Shown one piece after another: positions 32,705 through 40,782 of a stretch of 64,000 nucleotides of DNA. The position numbers and the translations under genes are program-made. Under the pieces are notes generated by a model. That model had not been told where the DNA came from and searched no databases. It saw nothing but the letters and a program-made list of their open reading frames with translations. Each line of letters begins with the position of its first letter. Position 1 is the first letter of the stretch. Source of the DNA: Streptomyces pilosus (lineage in GTDB: Bacteria > Actinomycetota > Actinomycetes > Streptomycetales > Streptomycetaceae); contig NZ_BMTU01000006.1 in the NCBI RefSeq assembly GCF_014649835.1, positions 402,536 to 466,535 on the forward strand. Direction: 5' to 3'.

Positions 32705-33629
32705 GGGCCGCGCCGCTCGCCGCCTCTCCCCCGACGCGCTGCCCCGCCGCCCGCAGTGCCCGCACCGCCGCCCGGATCGACGGGCGGCGGTCCGCGTCCG
32801 CGCGCCAGACCACGAAGACGTGCCGGCGCACGCGCTGCCGGAGCGGGACGGTCACCACGCCGCCGGGCAGCGGGTCACGGCCCAGCAGGGGGGCGACGCA
32901 GACGCCGAGCCCCGCCGCGACCAGGGCGAGCTGGGTGTGGCTCTCGGCGGCGAGGTGGCCGACGACCGGCTCGACGCCCTTGGAGCGCAGGGTGAACATC
33001 AGCCACTCGTGGCAGAACTCGCCCTCGCCCCAGGTGATCCACTCGTCGTCGGCCAACTCCGCGAGGTCCAGCTCCTCGCGTCCGGCCAGCCGGTGCCCGG
33101 CCGGGAGCGCCACGTCGGCCGGGTCGTCGAGCAGCAGCGCCTTGACCAGGCCGTCGGGCAGCGGCATCGGCTTGTTGTACCAGTCGAGGACGACGGCGAG
33201 GTCGAGGTCGCCCCGGACGACTCCCCGGATGCCCTGCTCGGGCTCCAGTTCGCGGGAGCGCACGCGCAGCGCGGGGTGCCGTGCGCGCAGGTCCGCGAGC
33301 GCGACCGGGAACAGCCCTCGTGCGGCGGTCGGGAACGCCGAGACCCGCAGCTCGCCGGCGACCTGACCGCGCTGGGCCTCCAGGTCCGACTGGGCGAGCT
33401 CGACCTGGGACAGGATGCGGGCGGCGTGCTCGGCGAGCAGCCGGCCCGCGTCGGTGAGCCGGACACCGCGCCCGTTCTTCGCCAGCAGGCGCTGGCCTGC
33501 CTCGCGTTCCAGCTTCGCCAGCTGCTGCGAGACGGCGGAGGTGGTGATGTGCAGCCCCTGGGCCGCTCCGCTGACCGAGCCGTGCCGGGCGAGGGCGTCG
33601 AGGGTGCGCAGGCGCTCCAGGTTCAACAT
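32679..33629 (-). CDS. LysR-family regulator
   Basis: A 316-residue LysR protein. The winged helix is LERLRTLDALARHGSVSGAAQGLHITTSAVSQQLAKLEREAGQRLLAKNGRGVRLTDAGRLL (about 4-66). A type 2 periplasmic-binding fold follows for ligand sensing (ELRVSAFPTAARGLFP, DLAVVLDWYNKP, HTQLALVAAGLGVCVAPLL). ATG 33629. The divergent EamA exporter gene is the likely target, as in the many LysR-exporter pairs for amino acids; repeats between the two genes could be its binding sites. Confidence 0.92.
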   Translation of the reverse strand: MLNLERLRTLDALARHGSVSGAAQGLHITTSAVSQQLAKLEREAGQRLLAKNGRGVRLTDAGRLLAEHAARILSQVELAQSDLEAQRGQVAGELRVSAFPTAARGLFPVALADLRARHPALRVRSRELEPEQGIRGVVRGDLDLAVVLDWYNKPMPLPDGLVKALLLDDPADVALPAGHRLAGREELDLAELADDEWITWGEGEFCHEWLMFTLRSKGVEPVVGHLAAESHTQLALVAAGLGVCVAPLLGRDPLPGGVVTVPLRQRVRRHVFVVWRADADRRPSIRAAVRALRAAGQRVGGEAASGAAPTTAPTAS

Positions 33630-33638
33630 GTAAGCAAT

Positions 33639-33681
33639 GCTACGAGATACCACGTGCGAAATCTCGATTGTGCTACGAGAT
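33639..33681. promoter_or_regulatory. LysR/EamA intergenic repeats
   Basis: GCTACGAGAT occurs at 33639-33648 and again at 33672-33681, 33 bases apart. An inverted ATCTCG at 33661-33666 pairs with CGAGAT at 33643-33648. The layout suits recognition and activation sites of a LysR tetramer. Confidence 0.5.
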
Positions 33682-33704
33682 GCGCGTCCCGCATCGTTGC
33701 GTCC

Positions 33705-34652
33705 ATGAGCAGCGTCACCGCGACCACCACCACGCCGGTCCCGTCCGGCCCCGCCCCCGAAACCGGCCGTCAGCGTCTGGACTGGCGCCTGCGCTTCGGC
33801 GCGCTCTCCCTGATCTGGGGCTTCAGCTTCCTCCTCATCAAGGTCGGCACACAGGGCTACGCCCCGTTCCAGGTCACCCTCGGCCGGCTGGCCTTCGGGA
33901 CCGCCGTCCTCGCCGTCGCCATGGCGGTGCGCCGGGAGCGGCTGCCGCGCGGTGCGCGCACCTGGGGTCATCTCGCGGTCGCCGGCCTCCTGCTGAACGC
34001 CCTGCCGTTCTCGCTGTTCGCGTTCGCGGAGCTGACCATCCCGTCCACGCTGGCCGGCATCTGCAACGCGACCTCACCGCTGTGGGGCATGGCGCTGTCC
34101 CTGGTGGCGCTGTCCGAGGACCGCCCGACCCGGGTGCGGGTGGCGGGGCTGGGGCTGGGCTTCCTCGGAGTGCTGACCGTGCTGGGCGCCTGGCAGGGCT
34201 TCCAGGGCCTGGACGCCCGCGGCACCGCGCTGGCCCTCCTCGCCTCGCTGAGCTACCCCGTCGGCTGGATCTACGTCCGGCGCACCCTGGCGGGCAGCAG
34301 CCACTCGAACCTGTCCCTGACCGGCGGCCAGTTGCTGCTCGCCACGGTGCAACTGGCGATCGTCACACCGTTGTTCACCACTCTCCCGAGCGGTTTCGCG
34401 GTGGGCCCGCTGCTGGCGATCGCCGCGCTGGGCACGCTGGGCACCGGCCTTGCCGTGCTCATCCAGTACGGCCTGGTCGCCGAGGTCGGTCCGACGACCG
34501 GCCAGATGGTCACCTACTTCGTCCCGGTGATCGCCGCGGCGGCCGGCATCGTGCTCCTCGGGGAGACGCTGACCTGGTCGACGCCGGTGGGTGCGGCGAT
34601 CGTGCTGGCGGGAGCGGCACTGACCCAGGTCCGCCCGAAGCGCCCGGCGTAG
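33705..34652 (+). CDS. EamA/DMT-family exporter
   Basis: A 315-residue membrane protein with two five-helix EamA repeats (first starting LRFGALSLIWGFSFLLIKVGTQGYAPFQVTLGRLAFG, second GTALALLASLSYPVGWIYVRRTL). Both end with the typical Leu-rich helix and GETLTWSTPVGAAIVLAGAAL. Family members export amino acids, nucleosides or drugs. Regulation by the divergent LysR protein is likely. ATG 33705. Confidence 0.9.
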   Translation: MSSVTATTTTPVPSGPAPETGRQRLDWRLRFGALSLIWGFSFLLIKVGTQGYAPFQVTLGRLAFGTAVLAVAMAVRRERLPRGARTWGHLAVAGLLLNALPFSLFAFAELTIPSTLAGICNATSPLWGMALSLVALSEDRPTRVRVAGLGLGFLGVLTVLGAWQGFQGLDARGTALALLASLSYPVGWIYVRRTLAGSSHSNLSLTGGQLLLATVQLAIVTPLFTTLPSGFAVGPLLAIAALGTLGTGLAVLIQYGLVAEVGPTTGQMVTYFVPVIAAAAGIVLLGETLTWSTPVGAAIVLAGAALTQVRPKRPA

Positions 34653-35018
34653 CCGCGCCGGGCGCCGGACCGTCGGCCACCGCACGGCGTGGTGTCACGG
34701 GTCCGGGCCCGCCCGCTGCCTTCCGCCACCGGCGACACCCTGCCGCCCGTACGGCCCCCCGTGAGAGGGCCCGCGGCTCCCGCTGCCCCGAAGCGCACCC
34801 GCACCGACCGTGCCGTTGCCTCCCGGCCCGGGCCCCGGGCAGCGCACCGGGGCCGGCGAGCGGGGGGCCCGGTGCCGGGCCGGGCGGTCGGGCGTCCGGT
34901 GAAGCGGTGGACCGGGAGCCCCCCGGCCGCCGGCCGGTGACCGGCGCCCCCTGGGTGGCGGGCAGCGGACTGGCCGCCGGCACCGCGGGGACCTCCCCGC
35001 ATGCGGCCGGCCCGCCCG
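34653..35018. other. Intergenic region without a recognisable gene
   Basis: 366 GC-rich bases between two convergent genes. They contain many overlapping GGCC-type repeats (for example around 34825-34890), which could terminate both transcripts. No frame here looks protein-coding. Confidence 0.5.
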
Positions 35019-36356
35019 TCAGGCGTACGTGCGGGCCGGTCCCCCGGGCGGGCCGAGGGCCGCGGCGACCGCGTCGGCCAGGGGCTCGACCTCGTCCCCG
35101 GTGAGGGTCGAGACCGTGACGCGGATTCCCGGCGGCGCGTTCATCCGGAAGCGGGCACCGGGGGCCACCGCCCAGCCGGCGTGCAGCAGCCGGGCGACGG
35201 CGCCGGTCTCGTCCGGGACCGGCACCCACACGTTCATGCCGCTGGGCCCGTACGCCGCGATCCCGCGCCGGGCCAGCGCCCCGATCAACGCGTCCCGGCG
35301 CCGCCCGTAGCGGGCTGCGACGGCCGCCGGGTCCACCGCGCCCTCGCTCCACAGCCGCGCCACGGCCCGCTGGACGATCAGGCTCACCCAGCCGGGACCG
35401 AGGCGCTGCCGGCCGCGCACCCGGTCGAGGGTGACCGCGTCCCCGGTGAGCACCGCGAGCCGCAGGTCGGGACCGTACGCCTTGGCCGCCGAACGCACGA
35501 AGGCCCAGCTCCTGGTGGCGCCCGCGAGGGGGTGGAGCGGGACGTCGACGATGTGGTGCCCGTGGTCGTCCTCGATCAGCAGCGTCTCCGGGTGGGCGGT
35601 GAGCACGGACCGCAGGGCACGGGCCCGGGCGGCGCTCAGCGCGGCACCGGTCGGGTTCTGCGCGCGGTCGGTGACGATCAGGGCCCGGGCGCCGCCCGCC
35701 AGCGCCCCGCGCACGTCGTCGGGGAGCGGACCCTCGCCGTCGAGACCCACGGGGACGGTCCTCAGCCCGAGCGCCGGCACCAGGTCCAGCAGGCTCCCCC
35801 AGCCGGGATCCTCGACCGCGACCGCGTCCCCGGGCCTGAGATGCGCCGCGAGCACCCGCTCGATGGCGTCCAGCGCTCCCGAGGCCACGGCGACGGGCCC
35901 CCCGGGCACCCCGTCGGCGTCCAGCCAGGCCCGCGCGGTCCGCGCCAGCTCCGGCTCCACCGGCGCGTGCCCGTAGAGCACCGGCTCCCGGTCGCCCCGC
36001 CCGGCCGCCGCCGCGAACGCCCCGGCGAGCGCCGGCAGCAGCTCCGGGTCGGGGCCGCCCTCGGACAGGTCCCGCACCCCCGGCGGCACCTCCACCCGCA
36101 TGAGGTCGCGTGCCGTGGTGGCCGGCTTGGACCGGACCCGGCTGCCCCTCCGGCCCGCCGTCTCGATGACCCCGCGGTCGCGCAGGGTGCGGTACGCGGC
36201 CGCGACGGTGTTCGCGTTGACCCCGAGTCGTTCCGCCAACTCCCGCATGGAAGGCAGCAGTTCACCCGGCTGCAACGCTCCCTCACCCACCGCGCGCTCG
36301 ATGCTCGCGGAAATCTCCGCTGCGCGCCGCCCACTGATCCGATACTCTCCTAGCAC
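35019..36356 (-). CDS. MocR-family regulator (GntR HTH plus aminotransferase domain)
   Basis: A 445-residue fusion. A GntR winged helix (about 8-77: ISASIERAVGEGALQPGELLPSMRELAERLGVNANTVAAAYRTLRDRGVIETAGRRGSRV) is joined to a fold-type I aminotransferase domain from about 100. NPTG is present (AQNPTGAALS), and SAAKAYGPDLRLAVLTG is the PLP-lysine segment. MocR proteins sense PLP or amino-compound adducts; PdxR controls vitamin B6 genes. The start is GTG 36356, seven bases after CATAAT, suggesting a leaderless message. It is divergent from a PNPOx-like gene, with a perfect palindrome between them. Confidence 0.9.
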   Translation of the reverse strand: MLGEYRISGRRAAEISASIERAVGEGALQPGELLPSMRELAERLGVNANTVAAAYRTLRDRGVIETAGRRGSRVRSKPATTARDLMRVEVPPGVRDLSEGGPDPELLPALAGAFAAAAGRGDREPVLYGHAPVEPELARTARAWLDADGVPGGPVAVASGALDAIERVLAAHLRPGDAVAVEDPGWGSLLDLVPALGLRTVPVGLDGEGPLPDDVRGALAGGARALIVTDRAQNPTGAALSAARARALRSVLTAHPETLLIEDDHGHHIVDVPLHPLAGATRSWAFVRSAAKAYGPDLRLAVLTGDAVTLDRVRGRQRLGPGWVSLIVQRAVARLWSEGAVDPAAVAARYGRRRDALIGALARRGIAAYGPSGMNVWVPVPDETGAVARLLHAGWAVAPGARFRMNAPPGIRVTVSTLTGDEVEPLADAVAAALGPPGGPARTYA

Positions 36357-36367
36357 AAACCCAATTA

Positions 36368-36379
36368 TGCACTAGTGCA
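36368..36379. promoter_or_regulatory. Palindromic operator between MocR and PNPOx-like genes
   Basis: TGCACTAGTGCA, a perfect 12-bp palindrome, overlapping the CATAAT promoter element of the MocR gene and ending just before the divergent gene's start codons. Likely site of autoregulation. Confidence 0.6.
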
Positions 36380-36391
36380 ATGGAGAGCGCC

Positions 36392-37078
36392 ATGCAGGGG
36401 ACCCGGCCGCCGCAGCCCGCCGCCACCTATCCGCCCACCGACCGCACCGTCCCCACCCGCTCCCCCGACCGGGCCGCCTACGACAAGGAGCTGGTGCACG
36501 CGATACTCGACGAGGGCTACGTCTGCCACCTCGGCTTCGTCCGGGACGGCGCGCCGGTGGTGCTGCCCACGCTGTACGCCCGGGCCGGCGAGGTGCTGTA
36601 CGTCCACGGCTCGACCGGCTCGCGTCCCCTGCGCGCGGCGGGCCGGGCCGCCTCCGGCCTGCCGGTCTGCCTGACCGTCACCCACGTCGACGCGCTGGTG
36701 CTGGCCCGCTCCGCCTTCCACCACTCGATCAACTACCGCTCCGTGGTGGTGCACGGCGCGGCGTACGACGTGACCGACCCGGAGGAGAAGCGGAGGGCGC
36801 TCGACGCCCTGGTCGACCACGTCGTACCGGGCCGCGCCGCCGACTCCCGGCCGGCCGACAAGAAGGAACTGGCCGCCACCGCGGTGATCCGCCTGGACCT
36901 GGCCGAGGTATCCGCCAAGCTCCGCACCGGCGGCGTGAACGACGAACCCGAGGACCTGGACCTGCCGCACTGGGCCGGCCTCGTCCCGCTGCGCAAGGGC
37001 TACGACACGCCACTCGCCGACCCGGCGCTGGCCCCCGGCACCGCGGTCCCCGGCTACCTGGCGGCGCTGGGGTGCTGA
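36392..37078 (+). CDS. PNPOx-like flavin-binding protein (NimA-related)
   Basis: A 228-residue split-barrel flavoprotein: YDKELVHAILDEGYVCHLGFVRDGAPVVLPTLYARAGEVLYVHGSTGSRPLR, with LTVTHVDALVLARSAFHHSINYRSVVVHG as the His-rich second half. It is closest to the pyridoxamine-oxidase-related NimA group, which binds FMN or haem; PNP-oxidase activity is not certain. ATG 36392 has GGAG six bases before it; ATG 36380 would add four residues. The stop overlaps the next start. Under the MocR operator, so linked to B6 or amine metabolism by context. Confidence 0.82.
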   Translation: MQGTRPPQPAATYPPTDRTVPTRSPDRAAYDKELVHAILDEGYVCHLGFVRDGAPVVLPTLYARAGEVLYVHGSTGSRPLRAAGRAASGLPVCLTVTHVDALVLARSAFHHSINYRSVVVHGAAYDVTDPEEKRRALDALVDHVVPGRAADSRPADKKELAATAVIRLDLAEVSAKLRTGGVNDEPEDLDLPHWAGLVPLRKGYDTPLADPALAPGTAVPGYLAALGC

Positions 37079-37701
37079 TCCACCCCTGGGACGCGCCCGG
37101 CGACGACACATGGCAGCGGTGGCTGACCACGCACGACTTCGGACAGCTCGCGGTGAACGGCCCGCCCGGGGAACCGCCGTTCGTCCAGCCACTGCACTTC
37201 GCCTACGACGCCGGGCGCCGTGAGGCGGTCACCCACCTGGCCCGGCCGAACCCGCTCTGGCCGGCCGTCGAGGCGAACCCGCAGGTCCTGCTGAGCGTGG
37301 TCGACGACTACGCGTACGTGCCCGGTCCCTGGCAGGCGGAGCCCGGCACCCCGCCCGAGCACGGAGTGCCGACGAGTCTGTACGCCGCCGTACAACTGCG
37401 GTGCCGCGCCCACGTCGTGGACGATCCCTCGGAGAAGGCCGCGCTGCTGAACCGCCAGACGGGCCACTTCCAGCCGGAGGGGGGCTCCGCACCGGCGGCC
37501 GCCGGCGAGGCGCCGTACGGCAGGCTGCTGTCCGGCATCCGCGGGCTGAGGCTCGAAGTGACGGACGTACGGGCGAAGTTCAAGTACGCGGGCAAACGGT
37601 CGTCGGCGGTGCGCGACCGGATCGCGACCGGGCTCGCGGACCGGAACGGCGCGCGGGACCCGCAGGCCCGCGCGCACGTCCTGGGCCGGGAGCCGGCCTG
37701 A
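37072..37701 (+). CDS. PaiB/FMN-binding negative-regulator family protein
   Basis: A 209-residue protein of the FMN_bind_2 (PaiB) family: LTTHDFGQLAVNGPPGEPPFVQPLHFAYDAGRREAVTHLARPNPLWPAVEANPQVLLSVVDDYAYVPG, and later LLSGIRGLRLEVTDVRAKFKYAGKRSSAVRDRIATGL, the family's C-terminal signature. PaiB was described as a regulator of sporulation and degradative enzymes in Bacillus, but the fold is a flavin split barrel. GTG 37072 overlaps the preceding gene by seven bases, so the pair is coupled. Confidence 0.87.
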   Translation: MLIHPWDAPGDDTWQRWLTTHDFGQLAVNGPPGEPPFVQPLHFAYDAGRREAVTHLARPNPLWPAVEANPQVLLSVVDDYAYVPGPWQAEPGTPPEHGVPTSLYAAVQLRCRAHVVDDPSEKAALLNRQTGHFQPEGGSAPAAAGEAPYGRLLSGIRGLRLEVTDVRAKFKYAGKRSSAVRDRIATGLADRNGARDPQARAHVLGREPA

Positions 37702-37707
37702 CGCACC

Positions 37708-37730
37708 GGGCCCTCCTCCCGGGAGGGCCC
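37708..37730. terminator. Bidirectional terminator hairpin
   Basis: GGGCCCTCC / GGAGGGCCC perfect stem with a five-base loop, between the convergent PaiB-like and EamA genes. Confidence 0.7.
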
Positions 37731-37736
37731 GCGCCG

Positions 37737-38693
37737 TCACGCCGGTACGGCCGCCGGCTCCCCCTTCCCGGCCCGCGCGCCCCGCGCCTCGGCCACCGCG
37801 AGGCCCGCGACCGAGCCGAGCATCAGCAGGGTGCCGGCCAGGACGGCCGCCGTCAGCCGCTCCCCCAGGAGGGCCACCGCGAGCACCGCCGCGCTCACCG
37901 GCTCCAGCAGCATGATCACGGACACGGTGGCCGACCGTACGACGGCGGCGCCGGCGAAGTAGAGACCGTAGGCGAGCGCCGTCGGCACGGAGGCGACGTA
38001 CACCAGCAGGCAGAGCAGCACGCCGGGCGCGTCGGTATGCGGCACCAGTCCCTCGGCCGCGGCGAACGGCAGCAGCACCACGCTGGTGACGGCGAACGCC
38101 CCCACGGTCGTGCCGGAGGAGTCCACCGCGCCGTCGCGTCCCCACCAGCGGGTGAGCAGGGTCATCGTCGAGTACCCGGCTGCGGACAGCAGGGCGAGCA
38201 GGACGCCCCCGGTGTCCACGGTGGTGTCCCCGCCCCCGAGGACGAGCACCACGAGTCCGGCGAGCGCGCCGGCCACGGCGGCCAGTCCGCCGCTCCCCAG
38301 CCGCTCCCCCAGGGTCAGCCGGGCGCCCAGGGCGATGAGCACGGGCCCGGCGCCGAGGGTGACGACGGTGGCCACGGCGAGTCCGGTGGCGGAGACGGCC
38401 GCGAAGTAGGCGGTCTGGAAGACGGCGAGCCCGATCCCGGTGGCCCCGGCGCGCAGCGCCCGGCGGCGCAGCGGTTCGGGAGCGGCCGTCCGGCGGCGCC
38501 GGGACAGCGGCCGGACGGCGAGCAGCAGGAGCAGCCCGACGGCGCAGCGCCAGAAGGAAAGGGTGACGGGACCCATGTCGCTGGTCCGGTAGACCAGCGA
38601 CGCGGCCGCGCCCGCGGTGCCCCAGGCGGCACCGGCGACGATCAGATAGAGGAGGCCTCGCCCGACGGGCAGGCCGGAGACGGCGTTCGACAC
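37737..38693 (-). CDS. EamA/DMT-family transporter
   Basis: A 318-residue membrane protein with two EamA repeats (GLLYLIVAGAAWGTAGAAASLVYRTSDMGPVTLSFWRCAVGLLLLLA and GGVLLALLSAAGYSTMTLLTRWW), ending LLEPVSAAVLAVALLGERLTAAVLAGTLLM. An Arg-rich loop follows helix 2. Substrate unknown. GTG 38693 lies seven bases after GGAG. A second EamA gene of a different subtype follows upstream on the same strand, about 220 bases away. Confidence 0.9.
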   Translation of the reverse strand: MSNAVSGLPVGRGLLYLIVAGAAWGTAGAAASLVYRTSDMGPVTLSFWRCAVGLLLLLAVRPLSRRRRTAAPEPLRRRALRAGATGIGLAVFQTAYFAAVSATGLAVATVVTLGAGPVLIALGARLTLGERLGSGGLAAVAGALAGLVVLVLGGGDTTVDTGGVLLALLSAAGYSTMTLLTRWWGRDGAVDSSGTTVGAFAVTSVVLLPFAAAEGLVPHTDAPGVLLCLLVYVASVPTALAYGLYFAGAAVVRSATVSVIMLLEPVSAAVLAVALLGERLTAAVLAGTLLMLGSVAGLAVAEARGARAGKGEPAAVPA

Positions 38694-38916
38694 GTGTTCT
38701 CTCCGCGGATGCGCGCGCCGCACGCATCGGCGTGGGCGCGGAAGTTCGGAAGGGACCCCGGATCGGCCCCGGCGGGGCCGGAGCGGCGGGGTCCGCGGAC
38801 TCCGTCCGCGGGCAGCACCGTTACACCCGGCGACCTACCGGGCGGATGTACCGGAGAGCCCGCCTCAGGCTGCCGGAGGCGGAAGAACGAGTGCGCGCGC
38901 ATGCATGACCGGCACC
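38694..38916 (-). promoter_or_regulatory. Structured region between two EamA genes
   Basis: 223 bases with hairpin-forming repeats (around 38764-38785 and 38800-38815) before the EamA gene. Minus-strand bases near 38905 could encode a 13-residue peptide (MHARALVLPPPAA) ahead of the hairpins, the layout of an attenuator. No known riboswitch pattern is recognisable, and it may simply be spacer. Confidence 0.25.
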
Positions 38917-39918
38917 TTAGGCGCTCCTTCCCGGCGTGGACAACTCCCGTTCGGGTCCGCCGCCCGCCACCGGCTTCCCGGAGCCCTTGGCGGGGGCCGA
39001 GGACTGGGCGATGAAGGCGCCGGTGAGCACGACCGCGCCGCCCACGATCTGCGGCGCCGACAGGTGTTCGCCGAGCAGGATCCAGGCGAGGACGGTGGCG
39101 ATCACCGCCTCCAGACAGGCCACGACACCGGCGACCTGCGGCGAGAGCCGGCGCACCGACACCACCCCGGTGATGTACGCGACGACCGTGGCCACGAGGA
39201 CGATCCAGCCCAGCAGCAGGAACGCGGCGACCGGGGTGCCGTCCATCTCCGCGCTGCCGGTCAGCACGGACCAGTCCATGGACCACGGGCGGGCGACGAC
39301 GGTCAGCACGGCGGCGCCGATCAGCAGTCCGTAGGCGATCACGCCGAGCGGGTCGGGCGCCTCCTCACCGTCGCTGCCCTGGTCGGACAGGACGAAGTAG
39401 CCGACCTGACAGCAGGCCGCGCCGAGGGCGAGCAGCAGTCCGAGGGCGTCGAAGCCGAGCCCTGACCAGACCTCCACGACGCAGGCGAGGCCCCCCACCG
39501 CGAGGACCACCCCCACCGCGGCGGCGCGGGTGACCGGCCGCCGCTGCACGAACCGCACCCAGCCCAGCACCAGCGCGGGTGCCAGGTACTCGACCAGCAG
39601 CGCGACGCCGACGGGGATGCGGGAGATCGCGGCGAAGTAGCAGGCCTGCACGCCCGCCACGGCGAAGAGGCCGAACCCGGCGAGCAGGACGGGTCTGCGG
39701 CGCAGCAGCCGGCGGTGGCGCACCGCGAGCGGCAGCATGACGAGCGCCGCTCCCGCCACCCGCAGCCAGACGACGTGCAGGGGGTCGAGGCCCGCCTCGA
39801 TGAGCGGCTTGGCCGCCACGCCCGATCCCCCGAAGGCCAGGGCGGACAGCAGCGCGAGACCGAGACCGACGCCCTTCGCGTGGGAGTCCCGGGTGGTGAC
39901 AGAGGTAGGCACCGGCAC
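38917..39918 (-). CDS. EamA/RhtA-type exporter
   Basis: A 333-residue ten-helix transporter closer to the RhtA threonine/homoserine exporter group: LALLSALAFGGSGVAAKPLIEAGLDPLHVVWLRVAGAALVMLPLAV, YFAAISRIPVGVALLVEYLAPALVLGW (the RhtA-like ARIPxGxAxxxE segment) and CLEAVIATVLAWILLGEHLSAPQIVGGAVVLTGAF. It should export amino acids or similar metabolites. The start is GTG 39918 or 39912; neither has a ribosome-binding site. Confidence 0.87.
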   Translation of the reverse strand: MPVPTSVTTRDSHAKGVGLGLALLSALAFGGSGVAAKPLIEAGLDPLHVVWLRVAGAALVMLPLAVRHRRLLRRRPVLLAGFGLFAVAGVQACYFAAISRIPVGVALLVEYLAPALVLGWVRFVQRRPVTRAAAVGVVLAVGGLACVVEVWSGLGFDALGLLLALGAACCQVGYFVLSDQGSDGEEAPDPLGVIAYGLLIGAAVLTVVARPWSMDWSVLTGSAEMDGTPVAAFLLLGWIVLVATVVAYITGVVSVRRLSPQVAGVVACLEAVIATVLAWILLGEHLSAPQIVGGAVVLTGAFIAQSSAPAKGSGKPVAGGGPERELSTPGRSA

Positions 39919-39964
39919 ATGATGACAGGCGCCGACAGGAGCGTCACCTCCCATGACACCTGTC

Positions 39965-40498
39965 TCACCGGCTGGACGGCGTCTCGAGCCTGGTGAGCAG
40001 TTCCCCGGCGTCGATCCCGGCACGCCCGAGCACCTCGACGGCGCGCGCCTGCGGGTCGGCGGCGATCGCGGCGAGCAGGTCCGTGCCGGAGGCCGTCCCG
40101 GTGCCGTTCCGGGCGGCACGCTCGCGGGCCCGCTCCATGCAGCCCGCCGCCAGCGGCGAGAAGCCGGCGACGCCGGCCACCACGGGGACGCCGCCGGAGT
40201 CCTCCACCGCGCCCTGCCAGCGCAGGCCGTAGCCGATGCTGCGCTGGACCAGGTAGCCGAGCAGCCGCGCCATGACCGGCCCCTCACCGAGGGCGGCTCG
40301 CACCTCGGTGTCGTGCTCCAGCAGCGAGTGCAGCAGGTGGGCGGTGTCGATCTGCCGGTCCCCGTCCCGGACCGCCCTGCGGCGGGCACCGGCGACGACC
40401 GCCGCGAGCCCGGGGCCGAGCCCGGCATCGGCGTCCGCGCGCGGGACGCCCTGCTCCGGGAGCTCGCGGCCCTGCTGCCGGGGGATACGGGGTTGCAC
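39965..40498 (-). CDS. Stand-alone Clp N-terminal (Clp_N) domain protein
   Basis: A 177-residue protein holding two Clp_N repeats: GLAAVVAGARRRAVRDGDRQIDTAHLLHSLLEHDTEVRAALG (about 30-70) and SPLAAGCMERARERAARNGTGTASGTDLLAAIAADPQARAVEVLGRAGIDAGELL (about 113-167). This domain lets ClpA, ClpB and ClpC recruit adaptors and substrates. With no AAA+ module it could be a ClpC adaptor or decoy. The start is GTG 40498 after GGGGTGGGG. No clp gene is adjacent. Confidence 0.82.
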   Translation of the reverse strand: MQPRIPRQQGRELPEQGVPRADADAGLGPGLAAVVAGARRRAVRDGDRQIDTAHLLHSLLEHDTEVRAALGEGPVMARLLGYLVQRSIGYGLRWQGAVEDSGGVPVVAGVAGFSPLAAGCMERARERAARNGTGTASGTDLLAAIAADPQARAVEVLGRAGIDAGELLTRLETPSSR

Positions 40499-40782
40499 AT
40501 CCCCACCCCATCAGTCACGGGGCCCCGGGACATCCCCGGCGGGAAGCATCTTGGCGTCCCACGGGAAGTGGACGCCCGGAGGCGGAATCTCCTCCTTGCG
40601 GAGGAGATCAGAGCGTTTCGCGCTCAGGGGCGCGCGCCGGTCCGCGCACGCCCCCGGCGTCCCTCCCGGCTCCCGAGTCGACTCCCGTCTCCGCTCCCGG
40701 TTCCCGGCCGGTCGGGACCCGGTCGCGGCCGGTCAGGGCCCGGTCCCGGCCGGTCGGTCGTCGTCCGGCCCCCTCCGTCCGG
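40499..40782 (-). other. Intergenic region with two adjacent hairpins
   Basis: 284 bases between the PadR and Clp_N genes (both minus). A perfect stem ATCTCCTCC / GGAGGAGAT (40587-40608, four-base loop) adjoins GAGCG / CGCTC (40611-40625). They may terminate the PadR transcript or form the Clp_N leader. Bases 40690-40755 are repetitive CCGGTCGG-type sequence. No gene seen. Confidence 0.5.

Noticed and set aside
34689..34940. An 83-codon frame in the intergenic region
   Set aside because: Pro/Arg/Ala-rich with no start signal, in a stretch of GC-rich repeats; not supportable as a gene.
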